A model generated the notes under the pieces. It was given only the letters and a program-made list of their open reading frames with translations. It was not told the origin of the DNA and did no database searches. The translations under genes and the position numbers were made by a program. Positions 31,678 through 37,850 of a DNA stretch of 38,842 nucleotides are shown in pieces (within the stretch, counting starts at the first letter, position 1; each line of letters starts with the position of its first letter). The stretch is from a virus, in the IMG/VR virus record IMGVR_UViG_3300048837_000745, positions 1 to 38,842 of that record. One strand, given 5' to 3'.

Positions 31678-31880
31678 GAATGGGAATAGCGCTAAGCATT
31701 GGAATCTGGGTAGGTATTGCCGCATTTGTATCGGGATGCTCCGGCATTGGGGCCACCATTGGCGGCGAGATTTACCGCATTGATGAACGTAGCCATCAAA
31801 GCCAAACGCACAATAAAAAGACCGGACTTCGCTGCTTGTTTGTCTCATGTGACGAGCAAGGGGAGGTGCGCGGGTCATGA
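31674..31880 (+). CDS. Small phage lipoprotein
   Basis: 68 residues, preceded by AAGGAGAATAGAGAA. A signal segment (MGIALSIGIWVGIAAFVSGC) ends in a lipobox-like FVSGC. After cleavage the cysteine at about residue 22 would be lipid-modified, leaving a polar 47-residue tail with more cysteines (GLRCLFVSCDEQ). Small lipoproteins at the start of an early operon often act in superinfection exclusion. This is inference from position and signal only. Confidence 0.7.
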   Translation: MRMGIALSIGIWVGIAAFVSGCSGIGATIGGEIYRIDERSHQSQTHNKKTGLRCLFVSCDEQGEVRGS

Positions 31881-32074
31881 AAGAACTATTTTGCCTTGAA
31901 ACATTAATTCATTGGCTGGTCTTAACCTTTTGCTTCATCGGCCTAACCAGCACCATTTTTGGCGCTATTAGCCTTTGGACTGGTGAGGACCTAAGCGTAG
32001 GCATGGGTTCAATCTGCATATTGCAGCATGAAGGAACCATAACCGAGAAGGGGGGCTTTCGCCCCCGCAAATAA
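31877..32074 (+). CDS. Small membrane protein
   Basis: 65 residues, ATGA overlap with the lipoprotein. One long membrane segment (HWLVLTFCFIGLTSTIFGAI) and a cytoplasmic or periplasmic tail ending GGFRPRK. Near the end the DNA forms a GGGGGC-TTTC-GCCCCC hairpin. Likely works with the lipoprotein. No family recognised. Confidence 0.6.
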   Translation: MKELFCLETLIHWLVLTFCFIGLTSTIFGAISLWTGEDLSVGMGSICILQHEGTITEKGGFRPRK

Positions 32075-32088
32075 GGAGATTAGACAAT

Positions 32089-32370
32089 ATGGGAAACAAG
32101 AAACGAAAGTATACTCAGCGAGATAAAGACGATGCTCTAAAGTTGCTCATTGATGGGGAGTCTAAGACAAACGTGAGCGCACTAACTGGCGTTCCCCTCG
32201 CGACAATAAGCTACTGGGCCGCGAAGATTGGCAGAGTCAAAAAGAGGGGCAGCAGGCGGGCAGAAACAGGAAAGGGAGTGCCGGGAGAGATTCTCCCTTC
32301 CCTGTTTCTGCCCGCCTGCATGGTGCTCATAGCCATTTTGTGGGGAATCGTGCTGTGGGAGGCCCTATGA
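32089..32370 (+). CDS. Helix-turn-helix protein with C-terminal hydrophobic segment
   Basis: 93 residues, AAGGAG-type leader. Residues 8-50 form a helix-turn-helix of the transposase/resolvase type (KDDALKLLIDGESKTNVSAL, then TGVPLATISYWA). The last third is hydrophobic (FLPACMVLIAILWGIVLWEA) and could be a membrane anchor, an unusual fusion. Between them the codons fall in a 27-bp inverted repeat at 32252-32319, so the C-terminal part may have arisen by rearrangement. Target unknown. Confidence 0.65.
   Translation: MGNKKRKYTQRDKDDALKLLIDGESKTNVSALTGVPLATISYWAAKIGRVKKRGSRRAETGKGVPGEILPSLFLPACMVLIAILWGIVLWEAL
32252..32319. repeat. 27-bp near-perfect inverted repeat inside a gene
   Basis: Left arm 32252-32278, right arm 32293-32319, one mismatch in 27, 14-base loop. 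It begins GCAGGCGGGC and ends GCCCGCCTGC. The fold is far stronger than any terminator nearby but is not followed by a T-run. Such repeats can arise by template switching during replication. Confidence 0.95.
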
Positions 32371-32570
32371 GTACTTGCTACTGCGAACACGGGCACATGT
32401 TTGGCGCTCACCACGCCGGCTCAGAGACCTGCGACAAATGCGGCAGAGTGTACTGCTCCGACCACTTAGACGACGTGGTGCTCTTAAAGAGGCCGGACGG
32501 TAGAGAGCAGATTATGTGCTCATACTGTGCGGATGATGAATCAGGTGTTGACCTAAAAAGGGAGGACTGA
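32367..32570 (+). CDS. Small zinc-binding protein
   Basis: 67 residues from the ATGA overlap at 32367. Cys/His positions include CYCEHGHMFGAHH, CDKCGRVYCSDH and CSYC, enough to bind one or two zinc ions in a treble-clef or ribbon-like unit. Comparable small zinc proteins are common in early phage operons. No specific role. Confidence 0.6.
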   Translation: MSTCYCEHGHMFGAHHAGSETCDKCGRVYCSDHLDDVVLLKRPDGREQIMCSYCADDESGVDLKRED

Positions 32571-32573
32571 CTT

Positions 32574-32831
32574 ATGGAGCAAATAGCGTTTGAAGTATCA
32601 GAGAAGGACCTAGACGAGATGGCGGAGTCGTTTAAGCTCATGGACGCAGAAGGATGCCTCAGGCACCTAAAGCACATGGTGCTTGAAGAGATGCAGCGTC
32701 AAATCGGCAGAAAAGACAAACCAACAGAGTACCTTAAAGGCTACCGGCAAGCCTTGCACGTGGTGTGCATCATGCTGGATACAGAATTCGGCCTCAATCC
32801 CTACATAAATGATGGGAATGGGGAAGGATAA
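32574..32831 (+). CDS. Small protein of unknown function
   Basis: 85 residues, GGGAGGACTGACTT before the ATG. Acidic, helical (EVSEKDLDEMAESFKLMDAE; HLKHMVLEEMQRQIG). No motif. Part of the early operon. Confidence 0.6.
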   Translation: MEQIAFEVSEKDLDEMAESFKLMDAEGCLRHLKHMVLEEMQRQIGRKDKPTEYLKGYRQALHVVCIMLDTEFGLNPYINDGNGEG

Positions 32832-32859
32832 CCCAAGCAGAAACAAAGTAAGCCCGGTG

Positions 32860-32881
32860 GCCCCGATGGGATATTCGGGGC
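32860..32881 (+). promoter_or_regulatory. Hairpin before the gene at 32902
   Basis: GCCCCGA pairs with TCGGGGC around an 8-base loop, followed by an A-rich stretch and the ribosome site AAAGGAATG. Without a T-run it is not a terminator; it may protect or expose the ribosome site. Confidence 0.4.
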
Positions 32882-32901
32882 ATTAAAAAAGGAATGTAAA
32901 A

Positions 32902-33525
32902 ATGAATAGCAAAATAGACCCGATGAAACAGATAGAGATGTATGACCAAGCCATAGAAGCAGGAGGCTCAGAAATAAAGCGCTATGTGCTTCCCGTAGGT
33001 CGCACTAAGTGCATTTTCTCAGACCATTCCATCATTCAGGTGCGCCGTGGTGAGAAATTCTGTGACCCCAAGCGTGGCGAGTCGCCTGACGACCTGCTCC
33101 CAAAGCTGGCCCTGCGATTCAAACCCATTGACCCAAGAGTAACAGAGAAAATACCCGAGGATCACGAGTGCGATATAGGCTTCATTTTTAACGTGGCTTT
33201 CGGACCAAAAGCTAAACTTCCTCCGTTTCTGACGTCGTTCTCTAAAGATGGGAACGTGCCTAAGTTTACCGGCGGACAAGGGCTATACAATTGGCTAAAC
33301 CAGCACCTAGACCACGTTTATCTAGTCGGCCACAAGCCTAATGACGCAGGGGATAGAAACTACGGCACCTCCATTGCGTGGGTTTCTGAGCCGCTGATGA
33401 AGAAAGGAACATCTAAAGTTCCCGGACAAGCCAAAATCCCTGTTAAGGACGATGAGCTAACCGACGCCTTCGTGGGCACTGTAGACCTCACAGGGGAAGA
33501 AGAGGAAGACCAGCCACCAGTCTAA
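32902..33525 (+). CDS. Conserved-looking early protein with acidic tail
   Basis: 207 residues. A mixed alpha/beta body (KRYVLPVGRTKCIFSDHSII; IGFIFNVAFGPKAKLPPFLT) and a disordered, very acidic end (TVDLTGEEEEDQPPV). An acidic tail is typical of single-stranded DNA-binding proteins, and the position before nuclease genes would fit, but no OB-fold signature is evident. No family recognised, so a replication role is a hypothesis only. Confidence 0.65.
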   Translation: MNSKIDPMKQIEMYDQAIEAGGSEIKRYVLPVGRTKCIFSDHSIIQVRRGEKFCDPKRGESPDDLLPKLALRFKPIDPRVTEKIPEDHECDIGFIFNVAFGPKAKLPPFLTSFSKDGNVPKFTGGQGLYNWLNQHLDHVYLVGHKPNDAGDRNYGTSIAWVSEPLMKKGTSKVPGQAKIPVKDDELTDAFVGTVDLTGEEEEDQPPV

Positions 33526-33539
33526 GTAAGGAGACAACA

Positions 33540-33944
33540 ATGCGGGAGGTATCCGAGGAAGAATACGCAAAACTAGTAGATTCCTCGATACCCCCGCCTA
33601 AACGCCCTCAGTCAAACACTGGCCCAAAATGGAAGAACGAATACTCGGCCACGGTCACTATCAGGGAAGAGAGCCGGAAAGAATACGAGGAGATGCTAAG
33701 GCAAAGGGGCCTAATTTACTGCAAGGTAGATGGAGTTAAGCGCCTTTATCCTCTTTCAGACTGCGTGGTGCACAAATCAGGGGCCTATACCCCTAAAATA
33801 GAATACCTCATGGATGTCTTGGGCCCCCAAGAGGTGCAAAGAAGGCTCAGGGATGCGGGCCTTCACTGGAAGAAGGTAGGGAACGGGAATCTGTATAGAG
33901 AGCTAATCCACAAACTAACCCTTGAAGTCGCCAAGGGGGAATGA
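33540..33944 (+). CDS. Early protein of unknown function
   Basis: 134 residues, AAGGAGACAACA before the ATG. Charged helical start (REVSEEEYAKLVDSSI), middle with YCKVDGVKRLYPLSDCV, end in GE whose codons encode the next ribosome site. Possibly DNA-associated by position before the nuclease genes. No family recognised. Confidence 0.6.
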   Translation: MREVSEEEYAKLVDSSIPPPKRPQSNTGPKWKNEYSATVTIREESRKEYEEMLRQRGLIYCKVDGVKRLYPLSDCVVHKSGAYTPKIEYLMDVLGPQEVQRRLRDAGLHWKKVGNGNLYRELIHKLTLEVAKGE

Positions 33945-34441
33945 TGAGGCCGACCTATGAAACCGCAGCCGATAAAGAACGAGAAAGGAGGATACTCGCT
34001 TTTCTTCAGCGCAAATACCCTCAGTTTATATTCAAACCCTTTAATACCCACTGCTCGCCGTGGGACGCTTTTTGCCTCAACTACAACGACGACGGCGACC
34101 TTACGATCAGGTCCATCATCGAAATCAAATGCCGTACTACTCCCATACAAAAATACCCGACCTACCTAATCTCAAGACGGAAGCTCGCTAAAATGTGGGC
34201 ATTTTGCCGTGTTTTTGGCGGCATAAAGAGCTGGGCCGCACACCTCACAAAGAACATTCCTATAAAGCCCGTTCTGGTCGTGCGCTTTTCCGATTGCCTC
34301 GCGTCTTGCGACGTGAGACAAGAAAATAGTGCCCACTGGCAAGAAGCCACAGGAGGCAGGAGGGATAGGAAAGATAAGTATGACACGGAGCAGGTCTTCG
34401 AAATCCCGAAAGAAAACTTTAGAATCATCCACCAGCTTTGA
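33941..34441 (+). CDS. PD-(D/E)XK-type nuclease
   Basis: 166 residues, ATGA overlap. The core shows HCSPWDAFCLNYNDDGDLTI followed by SIIEIKCRT: an Asp in a strand and a downstream Glu-x-Lys, the catalytic pattern of this superfamily. It has a helical start with a basic patch (KERERRILAFLQRKYPQF) and a basic C-terminal region. Roles in the family include Holliday-junction resolution and recombination. Its end overlaps the sigma factor gene by 62 bases. The exact subgroup is not clear. Confidence 0.7.
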   Translation: MMRPTYETAADKERERRILAFLQRKYPQFIFKPFNTHCSPWDAFCLNYNDDGDLTIRSIIEIKCRTTPIQKYPTYLISRRKLAKMWAFCRVFGGIKSWAAHLTKNIPIKPVLVVRFSDCLASCDVRQENSAHWQEATGGRRDRKDKYDTEQVFEIPKENFRIIHQL

Positions 34442-34982
34442 GACCCACGAAGGTTTAAGCTTCGAAGAGCTTTACGAACGCTTCTCCCCCAAGACCCTTA
34501 ATCTCTGTATGCGCCTATGCCCTGAGTGGGCAGAAGAATGCAATCAGGAAATATGGCTGACAGTCTACTTAAAGCGACACACCTTTAAGGGCAACTCAGC
34601 CTTCGCTTCTTGGGTATATAGAGTAAGCCGCAATATCGGCTTAATGAGGGTAAGGAAGCTACGAAAACACAAACAAGACACCCCCCTTGAGGGCCTTTTA
34701 GACGCTGTGCACACCTCAAAGGAGATAGGAGAATACTTCGTCGATAAATCGGTCCTTCCAGACGAGCAAACCCACTCAAAGAGGCTCGCACAAAAGGCTA
34801 TAAGATGTATGGGTAGGCTCACCGAGAGAGAACGCTCCTCTATCGTACTTAGAGGAGTTGAGGGGCTAAAAGATAAAGAGGTCGCGAAAATACACCGAGT
34901 GCCAGTGACGGCCCATAAAACCGTCTATTATAGAGCCAAGCAAAAGCTTAAGCGTTATATGGCGATGTCAGAGGCCGTATGA
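34380..34982 (+). CDS. ECF-type sigma factor
   Basis: 200 residues from ATG 34380 (AGGAAAGATAAGT upstream). Region 2 is recognisable: SFEELYERFSPKTLNLCMRL, EECNQEIWLTVYLKRHTFKG, FASWVYRVSRNIGLMRVRKL. Region 4 follows near residues 145-193: MGRLTERERSSIVLRGVEGL, KDKEVAKIHRVPVTAHKTVY and YRAKQKLKRYM. Both domains of a group IV sigma factor are present and no region 3 is seen. It would redirect host RNA polymerase to phage promoters, perhaps the late ones. The basic Ser/Lys-rich start precedes region 2. It overlaps genes at both ends. Confidence 0.85.
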   Translation: MTRSRSSKSRKKTLESSTSFETHEGLSFEELYERFSPKTLNLCMRLCPEWAEECNQEIWLTVYLKRHTFKGNSAFASWVYRVSRNIGLMRVRKLRKHKQDTPLEGLLDAVHTSKEIGEYFVDKSVLPDEQTHSKRLAQKAIRCMGRLTERERSSIVLRGVEGLKDKEVAKIHRVPVTAHKTVYYRAKQKLKRYMAMSEAV

Positions 34983-35287
34983 ACTTTCGAGCAAGGCGGG
35001 CAGGGAATCGGGATTCTAACCACAAAGAAGTTCAGGACGAGCTAATAAAGCGCGGATACTCTGTGTGCGATACCTCGGCATGCGGCTGGGGATTCGGCGA
35101 TATAGTCTTAGGGCATGAGGGACTCAATTTCTGCTTTGAGATTAAGCCGCCCGGGGGGAAGCTCAACGAGAAGGAACGCTTATTCCATGACTCGTGGCAG
35201 GGCCAAATCGACACTATCTTTTCTGCTGACGACGCAGAGAGAATCATCCAAGAAAAAATTAAACAGCTCCATCTTTTTTCTTGCTAA
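34979..35287 (+). CDS. VRR-NUC-like PD-(D/E)XK nuclease
   Basis: 102 residues, ATGA overlap with the sigma gene. The motif run GWGFGDIVLGHEGLNFCFEI-KPPGGKLNEKE, then FHDSWQGQ, matches the Asp...Glu-x-Lys core and downstream helix of VRR-NUC and related small phage nucleases. The N-terminus (SNHKEVQDELIKRGYSV) supplies the first helix. Second nuclease of this superfamily in the same operon. The stop codon overlaps the -35 of the next promoter. Confidence 0.75.
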   Translation: MNFRARRAGNRDSNHKEVQDELIKRGYSVCDTSACGWGFGDIVLGHEGLNFCFEIKPPGGKLNEKERLFHDSWQGQIDTIFSADDAERIIQEKIKQLHLFSC

Positions 35288-35309
35288 CCTGTATTACATC
35301 CTGTATACA
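35281..35309 (+). promoter_or_regulatory. Promoter family member 3, ribbon-helix-helix gene promoter
   Basis: TTGCTA, 17 bases, TATACA. The 12-base palindrome CCTGTATACAGG (35300-35311) covers the -10 and TGTATTACA (35290-35298) is in the spacer, as in member 2. The expected start point is 7 bases after the -10, which is the A of the ATG at 35316. Confidence 0.75.
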
Positions 35310-35315
35310 GGGGGC

Positions 35316-35573
35316 ATGAAGTTTAAGCGAAAAAGATTAAGCCCTCACACAAAGCCTAATCGCAAGTACAAGCCAAAGCTGGATGAGAACGGCAAGCCAT
35401 TAAAGCGTGGGTGGAACCCTGACTGGGGTTCTCCTGTGGTTAGCTTTCGCATCTCCGAAGAGGTGCTCACTAAGATTAACGCTTTAGCAAAGAAGCATAA
35501 GGTCTCAAGGAGCACCATCATTATCACTCTCTTAGAGAAGTACATCATGTTTGAGGAGAAGAATGATGGCTAG
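35316..35573 (+). CDS. Ribbon-helix-helix transcription repressor, probably autoregulated
   Basis: 85 residues. A basic N-terminal extension (MKFKRKRLSPHTKPNRKYK) precedes a ribbon-helix-helix unit in residues 45-80: strand VVSFRISEE, helix VLTKINALAKKHK, turn VSRS, helix TIIITLLEKYI. Such proteins bind DNA as dimers to short palindromes. The promoter directly before it carries a perfect palindrome. The start codon is expected at or near the transcription start (leaderless mRNA), and the only purine-rich stretch (AGGGGG) is one base from the ATG, too close for a normal ribosome site. The frame is open upstream but this start follows the promoter. Confidence 0.8.
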   Translation: MKFKRKRLSPHTKPNRKYKPKLDENGKPLKRGWNPDWGSPVVSFRISEEVLTKINALAKKHKVSRSTIIITLLEKYIMFEEKNDG

Positions 35574-35841
35574 CGATAACAAACTTACTTGCAAACTAAG
35601 CGACGGGCGAGAGTACGAGGTGATTGAAGTGGAGGACTTTGGTTGGCGTGATGGGCTGACCACAGCGGTTCTCAGACCCCTCAAGCGCGAGCCTCGGGAG
35701 TGGTGGGCGTGCGAGTTTTATTGCCATGATGACAACGAACCCCACACTAAGATGTTTAAAACAAGAACGGATGCGGACCGGTTTATTACAAGAGCGTTCA
35801 ACATTAAAGCCTTTGAAATTTTCCGCGTGAGGATTGTCTAA
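35566..35841 (+). CDS. Small protein of unknown function
   Basis: 91 residues. ATG 35566 is 7 bases after GAGGAG; the ATG three bases earlier is equally in frame. Beta-rich start (TCKLSDGREYEVIEVEDFGW) and WWACEFYCHDDNE. Overlaps the end of the repressor gene by 8 bases. No family recognised. Confidence 0.6.
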   Translation: MASDNKLTCKLSDGREYEVIEVEDFGWRDGLTTAVLRPLKREPREWWACEFYCHDDNEPHTKMFKTRTDADRFITRAFNIKAFEIFRVRIV

Positions 35842-35981
35842 CTATTTCGCAATACAAAGATGTAGCAGCAGAAACCACCGAAGAGTTTATCACTAAGCGC
35901 GAAATAGCACTTAGTCAGTTGCAGGACGACGGCTGGCGCATCGAGGAAGTGGAAATTAGGAGCGTGAAAGATGAGCAGTGA
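35841..35981 (+). pseudogene. 5'-truncated paralogue of the following two genes
   Basis: The frame lacks ATG, GTG and TTG and ends in DGWRIEEVEIRSVKDEQ, exactly as the intact gene ending at 36228. Upstream residues (QYKDVAAETTEEFITKREIA) are only loosely like that gene. It is best explained as the leftover end of a duplicated gene. Its TGA overlaps the next start in the same 11-base way as the next pair. Confidence 0.6.
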
Positions 35982-36017
35982 ACAGATGAAGCCTTTTAGA
36001 GCTTGGATGGCATGGCA
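35928..36017. repeat. 90-bp direct repeat, copy 1
   Basis: Identical to 36175-36264 except one base (GAAGTGGAA against GAAGTAGAA). Each copy spans the end of one gene and the start of the next, as expected from tandem duplication of a whole gene with period 247 bp. Confidence 0.95.
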
Positions 36018-36228
36018 TCCTACTGAGGGGGCGCTCACGATAACTGCCCGCCGTTCTAAGACCGCAGCGACCGACGCGCTATTGGAGGCGGTGTTTCGGT
36101 TCAAACACAATTATTATGCCAAGGCTGAAGCTTATGATGCTGCGCGTGATGTGGCCCTGCGAAGAGCCGCGAAAGACGGCTGGCGCATCGAGGAAGTAGA
36201 AATTAGGAGCGTGAAAGATGAGCAGTGA
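35971..36228 (+). CDS. Small paralogous protein A
   Basis: 85 residues starting MSSEQMKPFRAWMAWHP and ending DGWRIEEVEIRSVKDEQ; the middle is Ala-rich (KTAATDALLEAVFRFK). Shares start with the next gene and end with the truncated copy before it. Unknown function, seemingly a fast-duplicating accessory gene. Confidence 0.65.
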   Translation: MSSEQMKPFRAWMAWHPTEGALTITARRSKTAATDALLEAVFRFKHNYYAKAEAYDAARDVALRRAAKDGWRIEEVEIRSVKDEQ

Positions 36229-36264
36229 ACAGATGAAGCCTTTTAGAGCTTGGATGGCATGGCA
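36175..36264. repeat. 90-bp direct repeat, copy 2
   Basis: Second copy of the repeat at 35928-36017, one mismatch. It includes the 11-base overlap ATGAGCAGTGA of stop and start. Confidence 0.95.
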
Positions 36265-36463
36265 CCCGAAGCATGGGGTTGAGTCGTCGGAGTTCCCGCA
36301 AACTCGCGAGCAAGCGATTGAGCGTTTATGCATGAGCCGTGGCTACTATGAAGATGGGGACTTTATGCCGGGACCAATACATTGGGACGATGCCGAGAAG
36401 GACGGCTGGCGCATCGTCGAGGTGGAAGTTAGGGGAGCGGATTTTAAAGGAGAAAACGTATGA
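36218..36463 (+). CDS. Small paralogous protein B
   Basis: 81 residues. The first 17 residues equal those of protein A; the middle differs (GVESSEFPQTREQAIERLCM); the end DGWRIVEVEVRG is a diverged version of the shared motif. Function unknown. Overlaps its neighbour by 11 bases. Confidence 0.65.
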   Translation: MSSEQMKPFRAWMAWHPKHGVESSEFPQTREQAIERLCMSRGYYEDGDFMPGPIHWDDAEKDGWRIVEVEVRGADFKGENV

Positions 36464-36750
36464 AAAAGAATCGTTATGTAATTGTGCGGACCTACTCGGC
36501 AGGGGTGTTCGCAGGAGATCTAGTTTCTCGGAAAGGGAAAGAGGCCGTACTAAAGAACGCACGCCGTTTGTGGCGGTGGGCTGGCGCAGCGTCTTTGTCT
36601 CAGCTTGCAATGGAAGGGACTAAGGCCCCTGCCGAATGTAAATTCCCCTGCGAAGTGACACGAGTTGAGCTGACTGATGTAATTGAGGTGCTCGACGTTA
36701 CGCCTGCCGCACGTAAAAGCATTAGCGGAGTGCCGGTATGGAGTGCTTGA
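36460..36750 (+). CDS. DUF6948-type phage protein
   Basis: 96 residues, ATGA overlap. The chain YVIVRTYSAGVFAGDLVSRK followed by NARRLWRWAGAASLSQLAME and the end SGVPVWSA is characteristic of a small phage family I recognise as DUF6948. Its function is unknown. In related phages it is also followed by a Gly/Asp/Ser/Tyr repeat gene, as here, so the pair is conserved. Confidence 0.8.
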   Translation: MKKNRYVIVRTYSAGVFAGDLVSRKGKEAVLKNARRLWRWAGAASLSQLAMEGTKAPAECKFPCEVTRVELTDVIEVLDVTPAARKSISGVPVWSA

Positions 36751-36938
36751 CTGTCTACGGGTTCAGGTCTGGGGACGGGTACGGGTCCGGGTACGGGGAC
36801 GGGTCCGGGTACGGGTCCGGGGACGGGTACGGGGACGGGTACGGGGACGGGTCCGGGTACGGGTCCGGGTACGGGTCTGGGGACGGGTCCGGGGACGGGT
36901 CCGGGGACGGGTCCGGGGACGGGTCCGGGTGCGGGTGA
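36738..36938 (+). CDS. Gly-Ser/Asp/Tyr dipeptide-repeat protein
   Basis: 66 residues. After about 10 ordinary residues (MECLTVYGFR) the chain alternates Gly with Ser, Asp or Tyr. GGAGTGCCGGT precedes the ATG. The start overlaps the DUF6948 end by 13 bases. The pairing with DUF6948 recurs in other phages and supports real translation, though every frame of this repeat is open. Function unknown; intrinsically disordered. Confidence 0.65.
   Translation: MECLTVYGFRSGDGYGSGYGDGSGYGSGDGYGDGYGDGSGYGSGYGSGDGSGDGSGDGSGDGSGCG
36768..36935. repeat. 6-bp based tandem repeat (GGGTAC/GGGTCC/GGGGAC)
   Basis: About 28 units of GGG(T/G)(A/C)C-type hexamers, all variation keeping Gly-X codons. The opposite strand reads Pro-Asp/Ser/Tyr repeats, which are shadows. 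Confidence 0.9.
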
Positions 36939-36955
36939 ATAAGAAAGGAGCAGGT

Positions 36956-37189
36956 ATGATTATTGAAAGAGCTGTGCTTGATGGCGACTTTGGGGATGCC
37001 CATACCATTACTATGAAGGATTGGGAGCTTCGAGAAATCCTCATGAATTACTTCGCCGCGAAGGGCGTTACCCCTACTAAAGGCGCTAGGTTTGTAGTGA
37101 GAGGCTCAGACACTTCTGAGCATTCTGTCACCCTCCGTGAATACTCATCCGACTTTCGCGGGCGGCGACCTAAGAAGGGCACGGTATGA
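36956..37189 (+). CDS. Small protein of unknown function
   Basis: 77 residues, AAAGGAGCAGGT before the ATG. Begins MIIERAVLDGDFGD and includes a basic end (SDFRGRRPKKGTV). The frame is open upstream through the hexamer repeat, but that part is a shadow of the repeat gene. Its stop overlaps the next start (ATGA). Confidence 0.65.
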   Translation: MIIERAVLDGDFGDAHTITMKDWELREILMNYFAAKGVTPTKGARFVVRGSDTSEHSVTLREYSSDFRGRRPKKGTV

Positions 37190-37662
37190 AAACATTCACC
37201 ATCGAAGACATCCGCTCTTGGGAGCCTTGCTACGATCCGTCAAAGCATTTACCCGAAGGGTGGTCCGGCACAGCGTTAGACATTTTGAAGCACGGCACCA
37301 TACCGCCAAAAGATAAAATGTGGGTTGTATGTCATGAAGGTTTAATCGACGCGAAGACATTGCGACTGTTTGCGGTCTGGTGTGCAAGGCAGACCGAGCA
37401 CTTGCTCACAGATGAGCGCAGCCGTAATGCAATCAACGTTGCAGAGAGATACGCACACGGACAGGCGACGAAAGAGGAGCTATAAGCAGCGTGGGCAGCA
37501 GCGTTGGCAGCAGTGCGGGCAGCAGCGTTTGCAGCAGTATGGGCAGTAGCGTTGGTAGCAGTGCCGGAAGCAGCGTTTGAAGCAGCGCGGGCAGTAGCGC
37601 GGGATGCGCAAGTAGCTCAGATGATAAAAATGCTAGAGGAGCAGCAAGATGGCACACGATAA
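37186..37662 (+). pseudogene. Ala-repeat-tail protein interrupted by an in-frame TAA
   Basis: The first 99 residues (GWSGTALDILKHGTI, VCHEGLIDAKTLRLFAVWCA, DERSRNAINVAERYAHGQAT-KEEL) belong to a phage and bacterial family I know as a putative immunity-type protein, normally continuing as an AAWAAA... repeat then RDAQ and a helical end. Here TAA stands at 37483-37485, yet the same frame continues without a break for 58 codons: AAWAAALAAVRAAAFAAVW..., then ARDAQVAQMIKMLEEQQDGT, to TAA at 37660. So the gene is either broken by one nonsense codon, read through, or truncated. The downstream gene uses the tail DNA for its ribosome site. Confidence 0.75.
37486..37599. repeat. 12-bp based Ala/Val-rich coding repeat
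   Basis: Roughly ten degenerate four-codon units (AAVR, AAAF, AAVW, AVAL, VAVP). The period equals that of the A-V-G-D array at 38477, though the sequences differ. Confidence 0.7.
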
Positions 37663-37837
37663 AGTTGAATCTCTAGCGAAGGACATAAAGGCGCTGTCGG
37701 CGCTTGATACGTTAAAACTTGCCGTTGGGCTTATTGAAAGCAAGGAAAAGGACCGCGATTTAATTGCTCGAATTATTGAGATGGGGCTAATTAAGTATCG
37801 CTATAGGGAGACAGAGCAAGATGACACGCAAACTTAA
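37649..37837 (+). CDS. Small helical protein
   Basis: 62 residues, GAGGAGCAGCAAG before the ATG. Amphipathic helices (DIKALSALDTLKLAVGLIES, ARIIEMGLIKYRYRE). No family recognised. Confidence 0.65.
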   Translation: MAHDKVESLAKDIKALSALDTLKLAVGLIESKEKDRDLIARIIEMGLIKYRYRETEQDDTQT

Positions 37838-37850
37838 AAGGAGAAGATGT

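Noticed and set aside
36755-37044. Two leftward frames of Pro-Asp and Thr-Arg repeats
   Set aside because: Shadows of the hexamer repeat that codes for the Gly-X protein.
37433-37657. Leu/Pro-rich leftward frame
   Set aside because: Antisense shadow of the Ala-rich tail.
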